A stretch of 64,000 nt of DNA from a bacterium (GTDB lineage: Bacteria; Pseudomonadota; Alphaproteobacteria; SP197), in contig JAPPGE010000067.1 of assembly GCA_028821455.1 (NCBI GenBank), positions 111,242 through 175,241 of the forward strand, in the 5' to 3' direction. Every line of letters begins with the position of its first letter. Position 1 is the first letter of the stretch. Of this stretch, positions 1 to 8,748 are shown piece after piece. The translations under genes and the position numbers were made by a program. A model generated the notes under the pieces. The model did not search any database. It had not been told where the DNA came from and worked only from the letters and a program-made list of their open reading frames with translations.

Positions 1-343
1 TCGAGCCCAGCACGAAGCCGGCAACCGCTCGCTTCAGGCTCGACCACGCATGACCGGCAAGTTCACCGCTGGCAATCAGGTCCCACAGGGTTCCGACAAC
101 GCCGGAAGGCGGGGGAAACATCTGCAGGTTCACTCCGGGAACCACGCGTGGAGCGACCTCCCAGAGGATCAAGAACAGGATCACACCCGCAATGTTCAGC
201 ATCAGGCGCTGAACCCGGCGGCGGTGGCGACTGCGTTGCAGGTCGTAGCGAAACCTCTCCTCGATCTTTTGCACAAGATCCGGCGTCAAATCATCCCGTC
301 CACCAGCATGAGCGGAACGAAAGTCCCTTTCCATCTCCGTCAT
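1..343 (-). CDS. ABC transporter permease, NitT/TauT (SsuC/TauC) type, N-terminal part
   Basis: Membrane permease of an ABC importer. Only the N-terminal 114 or so codons lie in the window; the gene runs off the left edge. The minus-strand reading begins MTEMERDFRSAHAG, has a basic cytoplasmic stretch (RYDLQRSRHRRRVQR), then one hydrophobic segment (GVILFLILWEVAPRVVPG) and a P-P-S-G-V-V-G-T-L-W-D-L region typical of the start of SsuC/TauC permeases. Its ATG overlaps the stop of the upstream ATPase gene (ATGA), which indicates translational coupling in an operon of binding protein, ATPase and permease. Substrate cannot be told from this fragment. Family call is good; the symbol is left empty because sulfonate, taurine, nitrate and thiamine-precursor systems share this architecture. 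Confidence 0.85.
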   Translation of the reverse strand, partial: MTEMERDFRSAHAGGRDDLTPDLVQKIEERFRYDLQRSRHRRRVQRLMLNIAGVILFLILWEVAPRVVPGVNLQMFPPPSGVVGTLWDLIASGELAGHAWSSLKRAVAGFVLGS

Positions 344-1176
344 GACGCTGATACTCCTTGCCGATGGAAGATACCGTTGACCTTTGCATAGAGCCGACCG
401 AACTCCAGCTCGCTCCGGTTCCGTGGCCGAGCGATGTCCACTTCGACAGTTTCCTGTATCTGGCCGGGATTGGGTGACATCACAACAATGCGGTCCCCGA
501 GATAGACGGCTTCCTCGATATTGTGCGTGATGAAGAAGATCGTGATGCCGATCTCCTCCCAGATCCTCAGCAATTCGGTCTGAAGGGAGGCGCGGGTCAG
601 GGCATCGACTGCTGCAAAGGGTTCATCCATCAGCAGGATCCGGGGATGATTCACCAGCGCGCGCGCGACAGCCACCCGCTGACGCATGCCGCCAGAAAGC
701 TCGAAAGGATAGCGTCGGGCGGCATCTGCCAGACCGACGAGATTCAATGCCTCGTTCGCGCGTTCCCTTCGCTCGGCCTTCGCCATGCCCTGCATTTTCA
801 GACCGAACTCAACGTTGCGCTGTGCTGTCAACCAGGGAAAAAGGGCATACTCCTGGAAAACGACACCGCGTTCAGGCGCCGGCCCGGAGATCGGCGTCTT
901 GTCGAAGCGAAGTTCGCCGCGCGTCGGTTCGATGAAGCCGGCGATCAGGTTGAGGAGCGTCGTCTTTCCGCACCCGCTCGGACCGATCGCGCACATGAAC
1001 TCCCCGTCCCGGATGGACAGCGACACGTCGAGAAGCGCCCAGGTAGACTCGCCCTCCGTCGAGGGAAAGAGCTTGGAGACATGTTCGATCGCGACCACGC
1101 CTTCATCAGGCCGCTCGGACACATGGCCTCTACTGGAGGATCGAGCCGCCTCGCTTCCCCGCGCGACTCGTCTCAC
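340..1176 (-). CDS. ABC transporter ATP-binding protein, NitT/TauT family
   Basis: Cytoplasmic ATPase that powers the adjacent importer. It has a complete ABC ATPase core: Walker A GPSGCGKTT, Q-loop region FQEYALFPW, signature LSGGMRQR, Walker B ILLMDEP and switch histidine in FFITHN. The length of 278 residues includes an N-terminal extension of about 25 residues over SsuB/TauB proteins. The start is GTG at 1176, preceded by a GAGGGAAGA ribosome-binding site, so the extension is probably real. It lies 25 bp after the binding-protein gene and overlaps the permease start by 4 bp. The substrate is unknown; aliphatic sulfonates, taurine, nitrate and pyrimidine-like compounds are the usual ligands of this family. 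Confidence 0.93.
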   Translation of the reverse strand: MRRVARGSEAARSSSRGHVSERPDEGVVAIEHVSKLFPSTEGESTWALLDVSLSIRDGEFMCAIGPSGCGKTTLLNLIAGFIEPTRGELRFDKTPISGPAPERGVVFQEYALFPWLTAQRNVEFGLKMQGMAKAERRERANEALNLVGLADAARRYPFELSGGMRQRVAVARALVNHPRILLMDEPFAAVDALTRASLQTELLRIWEEIGITIFFITHNIEEAVYLGDRIVVMSPNPGQIQETVEVDIARPRNRSELEFGRLYAKVNGIFHRQGVSAS

Positions 1177-1201
1177 GCTCTTCCCTCGCCACCACCTGAA
1201 A

Positions 1202-2212
1202 TCAGCTCGACAGGTTCACGCGCTCAGGTGCCAACTTCTGGAGAGCGTCCTCGTAAACCGCACCCCTGAAGAGAGCACGCAGGTCGCCATCGTATTCCGG
1301 TGAGATACCCTGACCAATTGCCCACTCGGCCTCCGCAACCATGACGTCGACCAGGCCGTCATCGAGTATCACCCCGATATCCAGCAGATCCATCCCCGTG
1401 GAGGTGTCATCGATGGAGGTCGCGGTCCGTTCGGCAACATGCTCGATTGCCTGAGAGCGGTCCGTGTTGATCAAGTCTTCCGCATCCAACAGGCTCTGCA
1501 CCGCCATTTCGATCGTCTCCGGTGATTCCTCGACCAGTCTGCTGTGGGCGACAAGAATCAGGCGGTACGCCCAGATCTCCTCTATGCCTTCCCGATCCAG
1601 CACGACGATGTCTTCGCCTGCCTGGTTCTGGGCCGCAATGGCTGTCAGCCAGTCCCAGGCAAACGCGTCGACATCTCCGCGAACAACCGCGGTCACCATT
1701 TCCGGACCACCCATGTTCACCAGTTCAACATCACCCAATGTCATGCCATGAAGCGCCAGCCATTGATTGAGGAAGAAATGGCCACTCGTGCCGACCTTGG
1801 TGGCGATTTTTCTGCCCTTGAGGTCGGAGGGTTCGGAAACGCCCAGTGTCCTGTTGGCGGCCACCAGCATTTCCCTGGAGGAGCGGCTGAAATCAGCCAC
1901 GATACGTGGTTCCAGGCCGCGCATCAGCGCAAGCAATGTCGGGCTCTGGGTCGTGGTGCAAAAGTCGGCATTTTCCGTCAGCACCGCATCAAGCGCCAGA
2001 CGACCGGCCGTAAACTTGGCGACGCTGGCCTCCAGGCCATTCTTGGCCCACAGGCCGGCGGCGTCTGCCGTATAAACCACGGCCCAGCCGTGTCCTTCGC
2101 TCTCCGCGACGGTTATGGAAGTCCCGGCGTGCGCCGGAACGACAACGCAAGGAACGACAGCGGCCAATCCCAGGCCGCTAGTTGTTTGGAGAAAATTACG
2201 ACGGGAAATCAT
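1202..2212 (-). CDS. ABC transporter substrate-binding protein (SsuA/THI5-like)
   Basis: Periplasmic ligand-binding protein of the importer encoded downstream. The chosen ATG at 2212 gives MISRRNFLQTTSG, a twin-arginine-type signal (SRRNFLQ), then a hydrophobic stretch ending AHAGTS as a cleavage region. A GAGGAGGACC ribosome-binding site sits just upstream, so the longer reading from 2278 is rejected. The mature part shows the NMT1/SsuA-like layout: an early AAGLWAKNGL, a C-T-T-T-Q-S ligand-loop region, and LKGRKIATKVGTSGHFFLNQWL. A Tat-type signal is not rare in this family. It is the first gene of a three-gene minus-strand operon; the 374 bp before it are shared with the divergent transhydrogenase operon. 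Confidence 0.88.
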   Translation of the reverse strand: MISRRNFLQTTSGLGLAAVVPCVVVPAHAGTSITVAESEGHGWAVVYTADAAGLWAKNGLEASVAKFTAGRLALDAVLTENADFCTTTQSPTLLALMRGLEPRIVADFSRSSREMLVAANRTLGVSEPSDLKGRKIATKVGTSGHFFLNQWLALHGMTLGDVELVNMGGPEMVTAVVRGDVDAFAWDWLTAIAAQNQAGEDIVVLDREGIEEIWAYRLILVAHSRLVEESPETIEMAVQSLLDAEDLINTDRSQAIEHVAERTATSIDDTSTGMDLLDIGVILDDGLVDVMVAEAEWAIGQGISPEYDGDLRALFRGAVYEDALQKLAPERVNLSS

Positions 2213-2586
2213 GTCTTGGTCCTCCTCATTCCATTGTTGCATCCAAATGGTGCCAGTCATGGCTCTTGAAACGGCCATGTTGTGTTGACTGGCAAGTATG
2301 AAGCATTTTCACATCTTTTTCATCACAATCCTCGCCATCGTCTTGGAAGATAAGTGAATCTCTCGGTGTCGCTGGACTTCGTGATCCTCTTTCCCCTTCC
2401 TGGTTGCTTTGGTCGTGTTCCCAGCATCGACCATCACGGATCCGGTACAGGGTTGGGCCAACGCAAGACCAACCTGTGCGGTGGTCGAACTGGTGCACGC
2501 CCCGACAGTATCACCACCCTCCCCTTCACATTGTCCGGTGTCTTCGCCAAGATGTGGCGCCCGTCCTCCAGCCATCCGGACAGCCG
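2213..2586. other. Divergent intergenic region, ABC importer / pnt operon
   Basis: 374 bp between the outward-facing binding-protein gene and pntAA. It must hold promoters for both operons, but I see no confident sigma-70 pair. One TTGACT near 2285 lacks a good -10 partner. Short open readings here (for example 2404 onward in frame with pntAA) carry no recognisable domain. No repeat or RNA element was recognised. Confidence 0.4.
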
Positions 2587-3735
2587 ATGAAGTGTGCAGT
2601 ACTGCGGGAGCGACATCCCGGCGAGACCAGGGTTGCCGCCTCTCCGGACATGGTCAAGAGGCTGAAGAACCAGGGTGTCGCAGTCGCCATTGAAGCGGGC
2701 GCAGGCGAGTTCGCCGGCTGGACGGACGACACGTTTCGCGAGGCCGGCGCCATCGTGTCCGCCGATGCCGCAGATGTCCTGACCGGCGCCGACGTCGTCT
2801 TCAAGGTTGGCCGGCCGGTTGTCACGGATGACGTCGACGAGCTGGCCCTCATCCCCGAAGGATGCATCGTCGTCGGCCTCATCAATCCCCTCGTCGACCG
2901 CGAACAGTACGCCGGCTACGCCGCCAGGCGGCTGACCGTGCTGGCCATGGAGCTGATCCCCAGGATCAGCCGCGCCCAGTCGATGGACGCCCTCACATCC
3001 CAGGCCAGTCTGGCCGGTTACAAGGCGGTGCTGGACGCCTGCATTTTCTTCGGACGCGCCATGCCCATGATGATGACGGCCGCCGGAACGATCGCGCCGG
3101 CGCGGGTGCTGGTCCTTGGCGCCGGCGTGGCGGGGCTCCAGGCCATCGCCACGGCACGACGGCTTGGCGCCGTGGTCGAGGCCTTCGATGTTCGCGCCGC
3201 TGTCAAGGAGGAGGTGGAGAGTCTTGGCGCCACCTTCGTGGAGGTCCCCGGCGCCGGTGACGCCGAGACCCGGGAAGGCTACGCCCGGGAGATGGATGAT
3301 GCCTATCTCGTCCGGCAGGGCGAAGTGATCGCGAGCGCCCTGAAGAAAACCGACATCTGTATTACCACCGCGCGCATCCCCGGGCGCCCGGCGCCGCGGC
3401 TCGTGACCGCCGCCATGGTTCAAGACATGAAACCAGGTTCCGTCATCGTCGACCTCGCGGTCGAGGACGGTGGCAACTGCGACAGCAGCCGCTGCGGCGA
3501 AGTCGTCGAAGCCGGCGGTGTCGCCATCGTCGGATTCTCCAACGTGGCGGGACGCCTGGCGGCCGATGCCTCGACCTTCTACGCACGCAACCTGTTCAAT
3601 CTCATCACGCCCTTCATCGACACCTCTGCCGGGCGCCTGGCGCTTGATCACACAGACGAGGTGATCAATGGAATGTGCGTGATGCGCGACGGCTTGCTCG
3701 TCCACCCCCTGCTCTGCGACACGAAGGAGTGCTGA
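2587..3735 (+). CDS. pntAA: Proton-translocating NAD(P) transhydrogenase, subunit alpha part 1
   Basis: The soluble NAD(H)-binding domain I of the membrane transhydrogenase, which couples hydride transfer from NADH to NADP+ with proton entry. The chosen ATG at 2587 gives MKCAVLRERHPGETRVAASP, the normal family start (residues R-E-x-x-x-G-E-x-R-V-A). An upstream extension of 61 codons in the same frame has no family similarity. The Rossmann motif is visible as VLVLGAGVAGLQAIATARRLGA followed by an acidic EAFDVR, and RQGEVIASALKKTD follows. At 383 residues it matches the split alpha-1 subunit of alphaproteobacteria. It is followed 4 bp later by pntAB and then pntB, an intact three-gene operon. 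No strong ribosome-binding site is seen before the ATG, so the exact start is slightly uncertain. Confidence 0.95.
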   Translation: MKCAVLRERHPGETRVAASPDMVKRLKNQGVAVAIEAGAGEFAGWTDDTFREAGAIVSADAADVLTGADVVFKVGRPVVTDDVDELALIPEGCIVVGLINPLVDREQYAGYAARRLTVLAMELIPRISRAQSMDALTSQASLAGYKAVLDACIFFGRAMPMMMTAAGTIAPARVLVLGAGVAGLQAIATARRLGAVVEAFDVRAAVKEEVESLGATFVEVPGAGDAETREGYAREMDDAYLVRQGEVIASALKKTDICITTARIPGRPAPRLVTAAMVQDMKPGSVIVDLAVEDGGNCDSSRCGEVVEAGGVAIVGFSNVAGRLAADASTFYARNLFNLITPFIDTSAGRLALDHTDEVINGMCVMRDGLLVHPLLCDTKEC

Positions 3736-3739
3736 GCTC

Positions 3740-4050
3740 ATGGAAGCGGCAGTCGATCCGTTCTTCTTTCGGCTGACAATCTTCGTGCTCGCCATCTTTG
3801 TCGGGTACCACGTGGTCTGGGCCGTGACTCCGGCACTGCATACGCCACTGATGTCGGTCACCAACGCGATTTCCAGCGTCATCATCGTCGGCGCGCTGAT
3901 CGCCGCCGGCCCGGAGGGAATGGACCTCTCGGGCATCCTCGGTTTCGTCGCCGTCACCCTGGCGGCCATCAACATCTTTGGCGGCTTCGCCGTGACCCAG
4001 CGCATGCTCGAGATGTTCCGCAGGAAGGACGGCGCAAGGGGACAGGATCC

Positions 4051-4054
<4 letters not shown>
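3740..4054 (+). CDS. pntAB: NAD(P) transhydrogenase, subunit alpha part 2 (membrane)
   Basis: Small membrane subunit of the transhydrogenase; forms part of the proton channel with PntB. It has 104 residues with three hydrophobic segments (FFRLTIFVLAIFVGYHVVWAV, AISSVIIVGALIAAG, ILGFVAVTLAAINIFGGFAV) and the family ending VTQRMLEMF(RRK). It begins 4 bp after the pntAA stop, and its stop overlaps the pntB start as ATGA. The split of PntA into two polypeptides is the usual state in alphaproteobacteria. It has no plausible alternative identity. Confidence 0.95.
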
Positions 4055-5436
<1,382 letters not shown>

Positions 5437-5443
5437 AGGGGAC

Positions 5444-5668
5444 TCAGGCGTTGCCTTCCCTCAGAGCCCGCTTGCGGGCCATCTTGCGGGCCCGGCGCAC
5501 GCCTTCGGCGCGCTCGCGCTTCTTCTTCTCCGACGGCTTCTCGAAGTGGCGGCGCAGTTTCATCTCACGATAGACGCCCTCGCGCTGCAGCTTCTTCTTC
5601 AGCGCCCGCAGGGCCTGGTCGACGTTGTTGTCGCGGACAATGATGTGAACGATGGGTCTTCTCCTCAC
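5444..5668 (-). CDS. rpsU: 30S ribosomal protein S21
   Basis: Small basic protein of the 30S subunit. The core [20 protein letters not shown] and [20 protein letters not shown] is typical of S21, ending in a basic tail ([17 protein letters not shown]). The start is unusual: no in-frame ATG lies near the family start. GTG at 5668 gives 74 residues ([15 protein letters not shown]). However, a GAGGAG ribosome-binding-site-like run at 5666-5661 sits inside that reading, 7 bases before an ATC codon and 10 before the GTT that aligns with the usual initiator Met. The same frame stays open far upstream (to 6568), which is a shadow of the plus-strand genes. Identity is certain; the start codon is not. 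Confidence 0.93.
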   Translation of the reverse strand: MRRRPIVHIIVRDNNVDQALRALKKKLQREGVYREMKLRRHFEKPSEKKKRERAEGVRRARKMARKRALREGNA

Positions 5669-5756
5669 GGTTCGGCCGGCATCGTGATATCCCGGCGCGT
5701 GTGCTATTAGCATGGTATCCAGGTCCTTGTGAAGGGTGCATGGTGCTAGGGAACCG

Positions 5757-6080
5757 ATGACGGTGATGCTTGGAGATATCCGCCTCGACCGGATCGAGGA
5801 GTCTTCGGACATCGGCAATGTCCCCCATCTGGACTTTCCCGACGCCACGCCCGAGGCGCTGGCGCCATACCTGGGGTGGCTTGTGCCGGCTGCAATTGAT
5901 TCGGGGATGGCGGCGGCGAACCGTCGACGCATCCTCGAACAACTGACCGATTCCGGCGTCCTGGTGCTCACACAGCACTTTCCGGCACCCTCGGCCGGAC
6001 AAGTCTTTTCCGCCCGAACCGGTATCGGCTTCCGCCACCTCGAAGGCGGCATGGCGATGGGCGAGGAGCTCCACCGGTGA
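5757..6080 (+). pseudogene. Metallo-beta-lactamase-fold hydrolase with central deletion
   Basis: A 107-residue open frame that looks like the two ends of a roughly 280-residue MBL-fold hydrolase joined in frame. The N-terminal half ([16 protein letters not shown], then [18 protein letters not shown]) matches the start of that family. The C-terminal part ([34 protein letters not shown]) matches its last strand region. The whole metal-binding core, including HxHxDH, is absent; the join falls near the [14 protein letters not shown] stretch. The reading frame is intact and its stop overlaps the def start (GTGA), so it may still be translated and couple def expression. A catalytic role is very unlikely. 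Alternatively it is a small protein of its own family; the HFPAP ending argues for the remnant view. Confidence 0.65.
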
Positions 6081-6595
6081 CGCTGCTGAAGATTGCGCGC
6101 ATGGGGCACCCGGTGCTGGCCGGGCGCGCCGCGGAGGTGGCGGATCCGACGGCGCCCGAAGTACGCCGGCTCGTCGACGACATGATCGAGACCATGCACG
6201 ACGCAGGCGGCGTGGGTCTCGCCGCACCCCAGGTCCATGTCCCCTTGCGCATCGTGGTGTTCATGCCTCCCGATGCTCCGGAGGACGAACCGGTCCTGGC
6301 GCTCGTCAACCCCCGCCACGAGATCCTCACCGACGAGCGCATCGAGGGCTGGGAGGGATGCCTTTCGGTCCCCGGGTTGCAGGGGCTTGTGCCGCGCGCG
6401 CCCAGCATCAGCTACACCGGCACCACGCCTGACGGCGTCGAGGTCTCGAGGACCGTGGACGGCTATCATGCGGTGGTGGTCCAGCACGAATTCGACCATC
6501 TCGACGGCATCCTCTACCCGCAGCGCATGACGGACATGCGACATCTCATCTTCACCTCGGAACGGCACTGGCGCGCCGATGAGGACGAGTCATGA
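6077..6595 (+). CDS. def: Peptide deformylase
   Basis: Removes the formyl group from the N-terminal methionine of nascent proteins. All three catalytic motifs are present: GVGLAAPQ (motif 1), EGCLSVPG (motif 2, metal-binding Cys) and QHEFDHLDG (motif 3, two metal-binding His and the catalytic Glu). It has 172 residues, a normal length. The start is GTG at 6077, overlapping the stop of the upstream MBL remnant (GTGA), and its own stop overlaps the next start (ATGA at 6592). The position in front of a COQ9-family gene rather than fmt is unusual; a second, canonical def next to fmt may exist elsewhere, which would make this a paralogue. Confidence 0.95.
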   Translation: MTLLKIARMGHPVLAGRAAEVADPTAPEVRRLVDDMIETMHDAGGVGLAAPQVHVPLRIVVFMPPDAPEDEPVLALVNPRHEILTDERIEGWEGCLSVPGLQGLVPRAPSISYTGTTPDGVEVSRTVDGYHAVVVQHEFDHLDGILYPQRMTDMRHLIFTSERHWRADEDES

Positions 6596-7245
6596 CGACG
6601 GCTTCCGCCACCAGGCAGGAACTCCGGCGGCGGCTTCTTGCCGCCACCCTTCCCCATGTGCCCTTTGACGGCTGGACCCGCGCGTCGATCGATGCCGGCG
6701 CCGCCGATGCCGGGATGGCGGCGGGCGAGGCGCGGCGGCTGTTTCCGGAAGGGGCCGGCGAGATGGTGTCCTTCTTTCTCGCCGAGGGCGATCGCGCCAT
6801 GCTTGACGAACTCTCGGAGATCAATCTGGCAGACATGAGGGTGCGCGACCGCATCGCCACGGCGGTGAGGATCCGGCTCGAGGTCGACGGCAAGCATCGC
6901 GAGGCGGTGCTGAGGGCTGCCGCCATGAAGACCGGCCCCTCCGGCGCCAGGGCGCTCTGGCGCACGGTCGACGCCATCTGGCATGCCGCCGGAGACACGG
7001 CAACCGACTTCAACTACTACACCAAGCGGCTGCTGCTGGCGGGCGTCCATTCGGCGACGCTGCTCTGCTGGCTCAACGACGACAGCCCGGGCCGTGAAAC
7101 GACCTGGGCCTTTCTCGACCGCCGCATTGCCGATGTCATGACCATCAGCACGCTGAAGGCGCGTCTCCCCCGGCTGCGACCGGGACCAATAGCCCGCTTC
7201 GCCATGTCACGATCACCCCTATCCGGCTGCCGGCCCGATCGTTGA
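6592..7245 (+). CDS. COQ9 family protein (ubiquinone biosynthesis)
   Basis: COQ9-family proteins are lipid-binding, TetR-fold-derived helpers of ubiquinone synthesis. The 217-residue product has a TetR-like N-terminal helical part (ATLPHVPFDGWTRASIDAGA) and the diagnostic C-terminal region DFNYYTKRLLLAGVHSATLL with ETTWAFLDRRIADVM. The start overlaps the def stop (ATGA), so the two are co-translated. The last 25 residues (RLPRLRPGPIARFAMSRS and onward) look poorly conserved, and the stop lies inside the first copy of a 15-bp direct repeat. COQ9 is common in alphaproteobacteria and supports the assignment of the organism. Confidence 0.9.
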   Translation: MTTASATRQELRRRLLAATLPHVPFDGWTRASIDAGAADAGMAAGEARRLFPEGAGEMVSFFLAEGDRAMLDELSEINLADMRVRDRIATAVRIRLEVDGKHREAVLRAAAMKTGPSGARALWRTVDAIWHAAGDTATDFNYYTKRLLLAGVHSATLLCWLNDDSPGRETTWAFLDRRIADVMTISTLKARLPRLRPGPIARFAMSRSPLSGCRPDR

Positions 7246-7299
7246 CGGCGCCGGCGCTGCCATGGCCGCTCCAGCATGCTGGAGCGTTGACGGCGCCGG
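7240..7299. repeat. 15-bp direct repeats flanking an 18-bp palindrome
   Basis: CGTTGACGGCGCCGG occurs at 7240-7254 and again at 7285-7299. Between them, 7268-7285 is the perfect palindrome GCTCCAGCATGCTGGAGC. The first repeat overlaps the COQ9 stop codon. There is no T-tract after the hairpin, so a Rho-independent terminator is not supported. It could be a recombination scar, a protein-binding site or a mobile repeat unit. Confidence 0.6.
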
Positions 7300-7412
7300 G
7301 TTTCGCGCTTTCGACAGGTCTCTCACGCGGCCCGGAAACCGGTCAGGACATTGAACTCTCCCGGAACGGCGCCGAATCGCGTGCGTGACATGGCACGTGC
7401 ACAGGCCCTCGC

Positions 7413-7925
7413 TCATTCTTCCTGGCCCAACTCCCACGGCGTCAGCCTGGGAATCCAACGCGGTACGTTTGCCTTGTAATGCCGATAGTCCTCGCCGAGC
7501 CGTCGTTCGAGGCCCGGCTCCTCCACCAGCACGAAGTAGAGCGAGTTGAGAAGGAAGAAGCCAAGCATCCAGCCCGCGACGGGCCATGAGCCAAGAATGA
7601 GGGATTCGCCGGCGAGCATGAAAAGGACGCCCGTGATCATCGGATTTCGGACATAGCGATAGGGACCGCGGACGACCAGTCTCCGCGGCGGCGCCCACGG
7701 AGCTGGGGTGCCCTTGCCCACGGTCAGGAACAGCCTGACCGTCCAAACGGCGATAGCGAGTCCGATCACGACTGCAACGAGGCCAATCCAGAGTCGCGTC
7801 CCGGTGATCTCTGCCGGCACCATGTCTGCGGAGGTCCCGGCCGCGATCCAGAGCAGGGCGCCGGGAACGTACACGAGCGCTGTCCCTGGCAGGATCACAA
7901 TGGCCTTGATGAGTTCCGCGTTCAT
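7413..7925 (-). CDS. Isoprenylcysteine carboxyl methyltransferase-family membrane protein
   Basis: Small integral membrane methyltransferase of the ICMT/PEMT superfamily. It has about 170 residues with hydrophobic segments at the N-terminus (IKAIVILPGTALVYVPGALLWIAA), middle (LWIGLVAVVIGLAIAVWTVRLFL) and later (MITGVLFMLAGESLILGSW). The family C-terminal motif is present: VRGPYRYVRNPM, then EEPGLERRLGEDYRHYKANVPRWIPR, where the RNPM and E-x-x-L-x-x-x-x-G-x-x-Y residues bind SAM. The chosen ATG at 7925 overlaps the stop of the upstream PIN-domain remnant (ATGA). The methyl acceptor is unknown; prokaryotic members methylate lipids or isoprenoid-like substrates. Confidence 0.85.
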   Translation of the reverse strand: MNAELIKAIVILPGTALVYVPGALLWIAAGTSADMVPAEITGTRLWIGLVAVVIGLAIAVWTVRLFLTVGKGTPAPWAPPRRLVVRGPYRYVRNPMITGVLFMLAGESLILGSWPVAGWMLGFFLLNSLYFVLVEEPGLERRLGEDYRHYKANVPRWIPRLTPWELGQEE

Positions 7926-8152
7926 GCGGGAGTTTCCGACAACGGGTGCTTTCCCTGATCCCATGTACTCGATCGATCAGCGAGATCGCGCCGCAGCTTG
8001 TCCGGAATCAGACGACCTATGCCATCGGGTATCTCCCAGACGGTGACGGAAGCGAGCCCAAGGCTGTCATCGGCGATCAGGTCGAGACAGCAAGCGGCCC
8101 CAGCCTCCGGCTTTGAGCCTATCATTTCGGAAACGACGTTGGTCGCTATGGG
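7922..8152 (-). pseudogene. PIN-domain toxin remnant (FitB/VapC-like)
   Basis: Directly downstream of a FitA-like antitoxin, the minus strand reads ATNVVSEMIGSKPEAGA, then ASVTVWEIPDGIGRLIPDKLRRDL. This matches the start of FitB-type PIN nucleases (usual form LDTNVVSE followed by SAVTxxEIxxGIxxL). Three defects show decay. No start codon lies at the expected position (ATA where ATG is expected). The first catalytic acid is lost (GCG ACC AAC instead of GAC ACC AAC). The frame ends after about 76 residues instead of about 140, so the C-terminal acidic residues are missing. The toxin is therefore almost surely inactive. Confidence 0.7.
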
Positions 8153-8169
8153 CCACGCGAGCGGAGCGG

Positions 8170-8415
8170 TCACTCCTCGCCCTTGCCGGAGAATGACGTC
8201 GACTTGTGGCCACTCCGCACCGGAACCGGAAGCTCGATGCCGTACTGCTCCCCGAAATGACGCGCGAAGGCCTCGGACGGCTTCGGGCGACGCTCGGTCT
8301 TCGCGCGCTTCTCGCGGATCAACTGGCGAACCATCTCTTCCATCGAGACGCCGCGTTGCCGCGAGTAGCACCGGAGCCAGGACTTGTCTCCCGGATCGAT
8401 GTCGCGGACGGTCAT
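8170..8415 (-). CDS. FitA-like ribbon-helix-helix antitoxin
   Basis: An 81-residue protein: MTVRDIDPGDKSWLRCYSR, then GVSMEEMVRQLIREKRA and a C-terminal tail SEAFARHFGEQYGIELPVP. This is the usual layout of FitA/VapB antitoxins, with an N-terminal ribbon-helix-helix DNA-binding part and a C-terminal toxin-binding tail. The ATG at 8415 was chosen over the longer reading from 8475 because the family starts at this Met and a GAGGCGAGAGAG ribosome-binding site precedes it. The partner toxin just downstream is degenerate, so this is probably an orphan antitoxin and may act only as a DNA-binding protein. Confidence 0.8.
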   Translation of the reverse strand: MTVRDIDPGDKSWLRCYSRQRGVSMEEMVRQLIREKRAKTERRPKPSEAFARHFGEQYGIELPVPVRSGHKSTSFSGKGEE

Positions 8416-8748
8416 GCTGGTGCCCACTCTCTCGCCTCCTGTTCGGTCGGGAACCCTCCTGCGGCCCTCCATCAATCAAATCATGCTATCAGCAAGTGCG
8501 GGTCAACGTCTTCTTCCGTCCGCTCTTCGAGGGCACGGACAACGCAGGTTTCATGCGGGAGTGCGAGCGAGTTTCCGAGCGGGTGACGACTCCCGCCAGG
8601 CTCATTCGAGCGAACGGCGTCCCGGTCTGTGCAGCCGAGCGCACTCAAGGGATCGTCAACACAACTTGCCATCGCGCGCCGGATGTACCCGGTGGAAGGT
8701 TCGACAGACGGTGACAGCGCCGATCCGACTCACAGGCGAGGGAGAGTC
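8416..8748. other. Intergenic region without recognised gene
   Basis: 333 bp upstream of the antitoxin and downstream of purK. Short open readings exist on both strands but none has a recognisable domain, and neither strand has a ribosome-binding site plus start followed by a family-like protein. It presumably contains the promoter of the antitoxin gene. No repeat or RNA gene was seen. Confidence 0.4.

Noticed and set aside
2434..4005. 523-codon minus-strand open frame opposite pntAA and pntAB
   Set aside because: Overlaps two confidently identified genes and shows no domain.
5669..6568. Upstream extension of the rpsU frame to 374 codons
   Set aside because: It is antisense to the MBL remnant and def; S21 proteins are about 70 residues and nothing in the extension resembles a domain.
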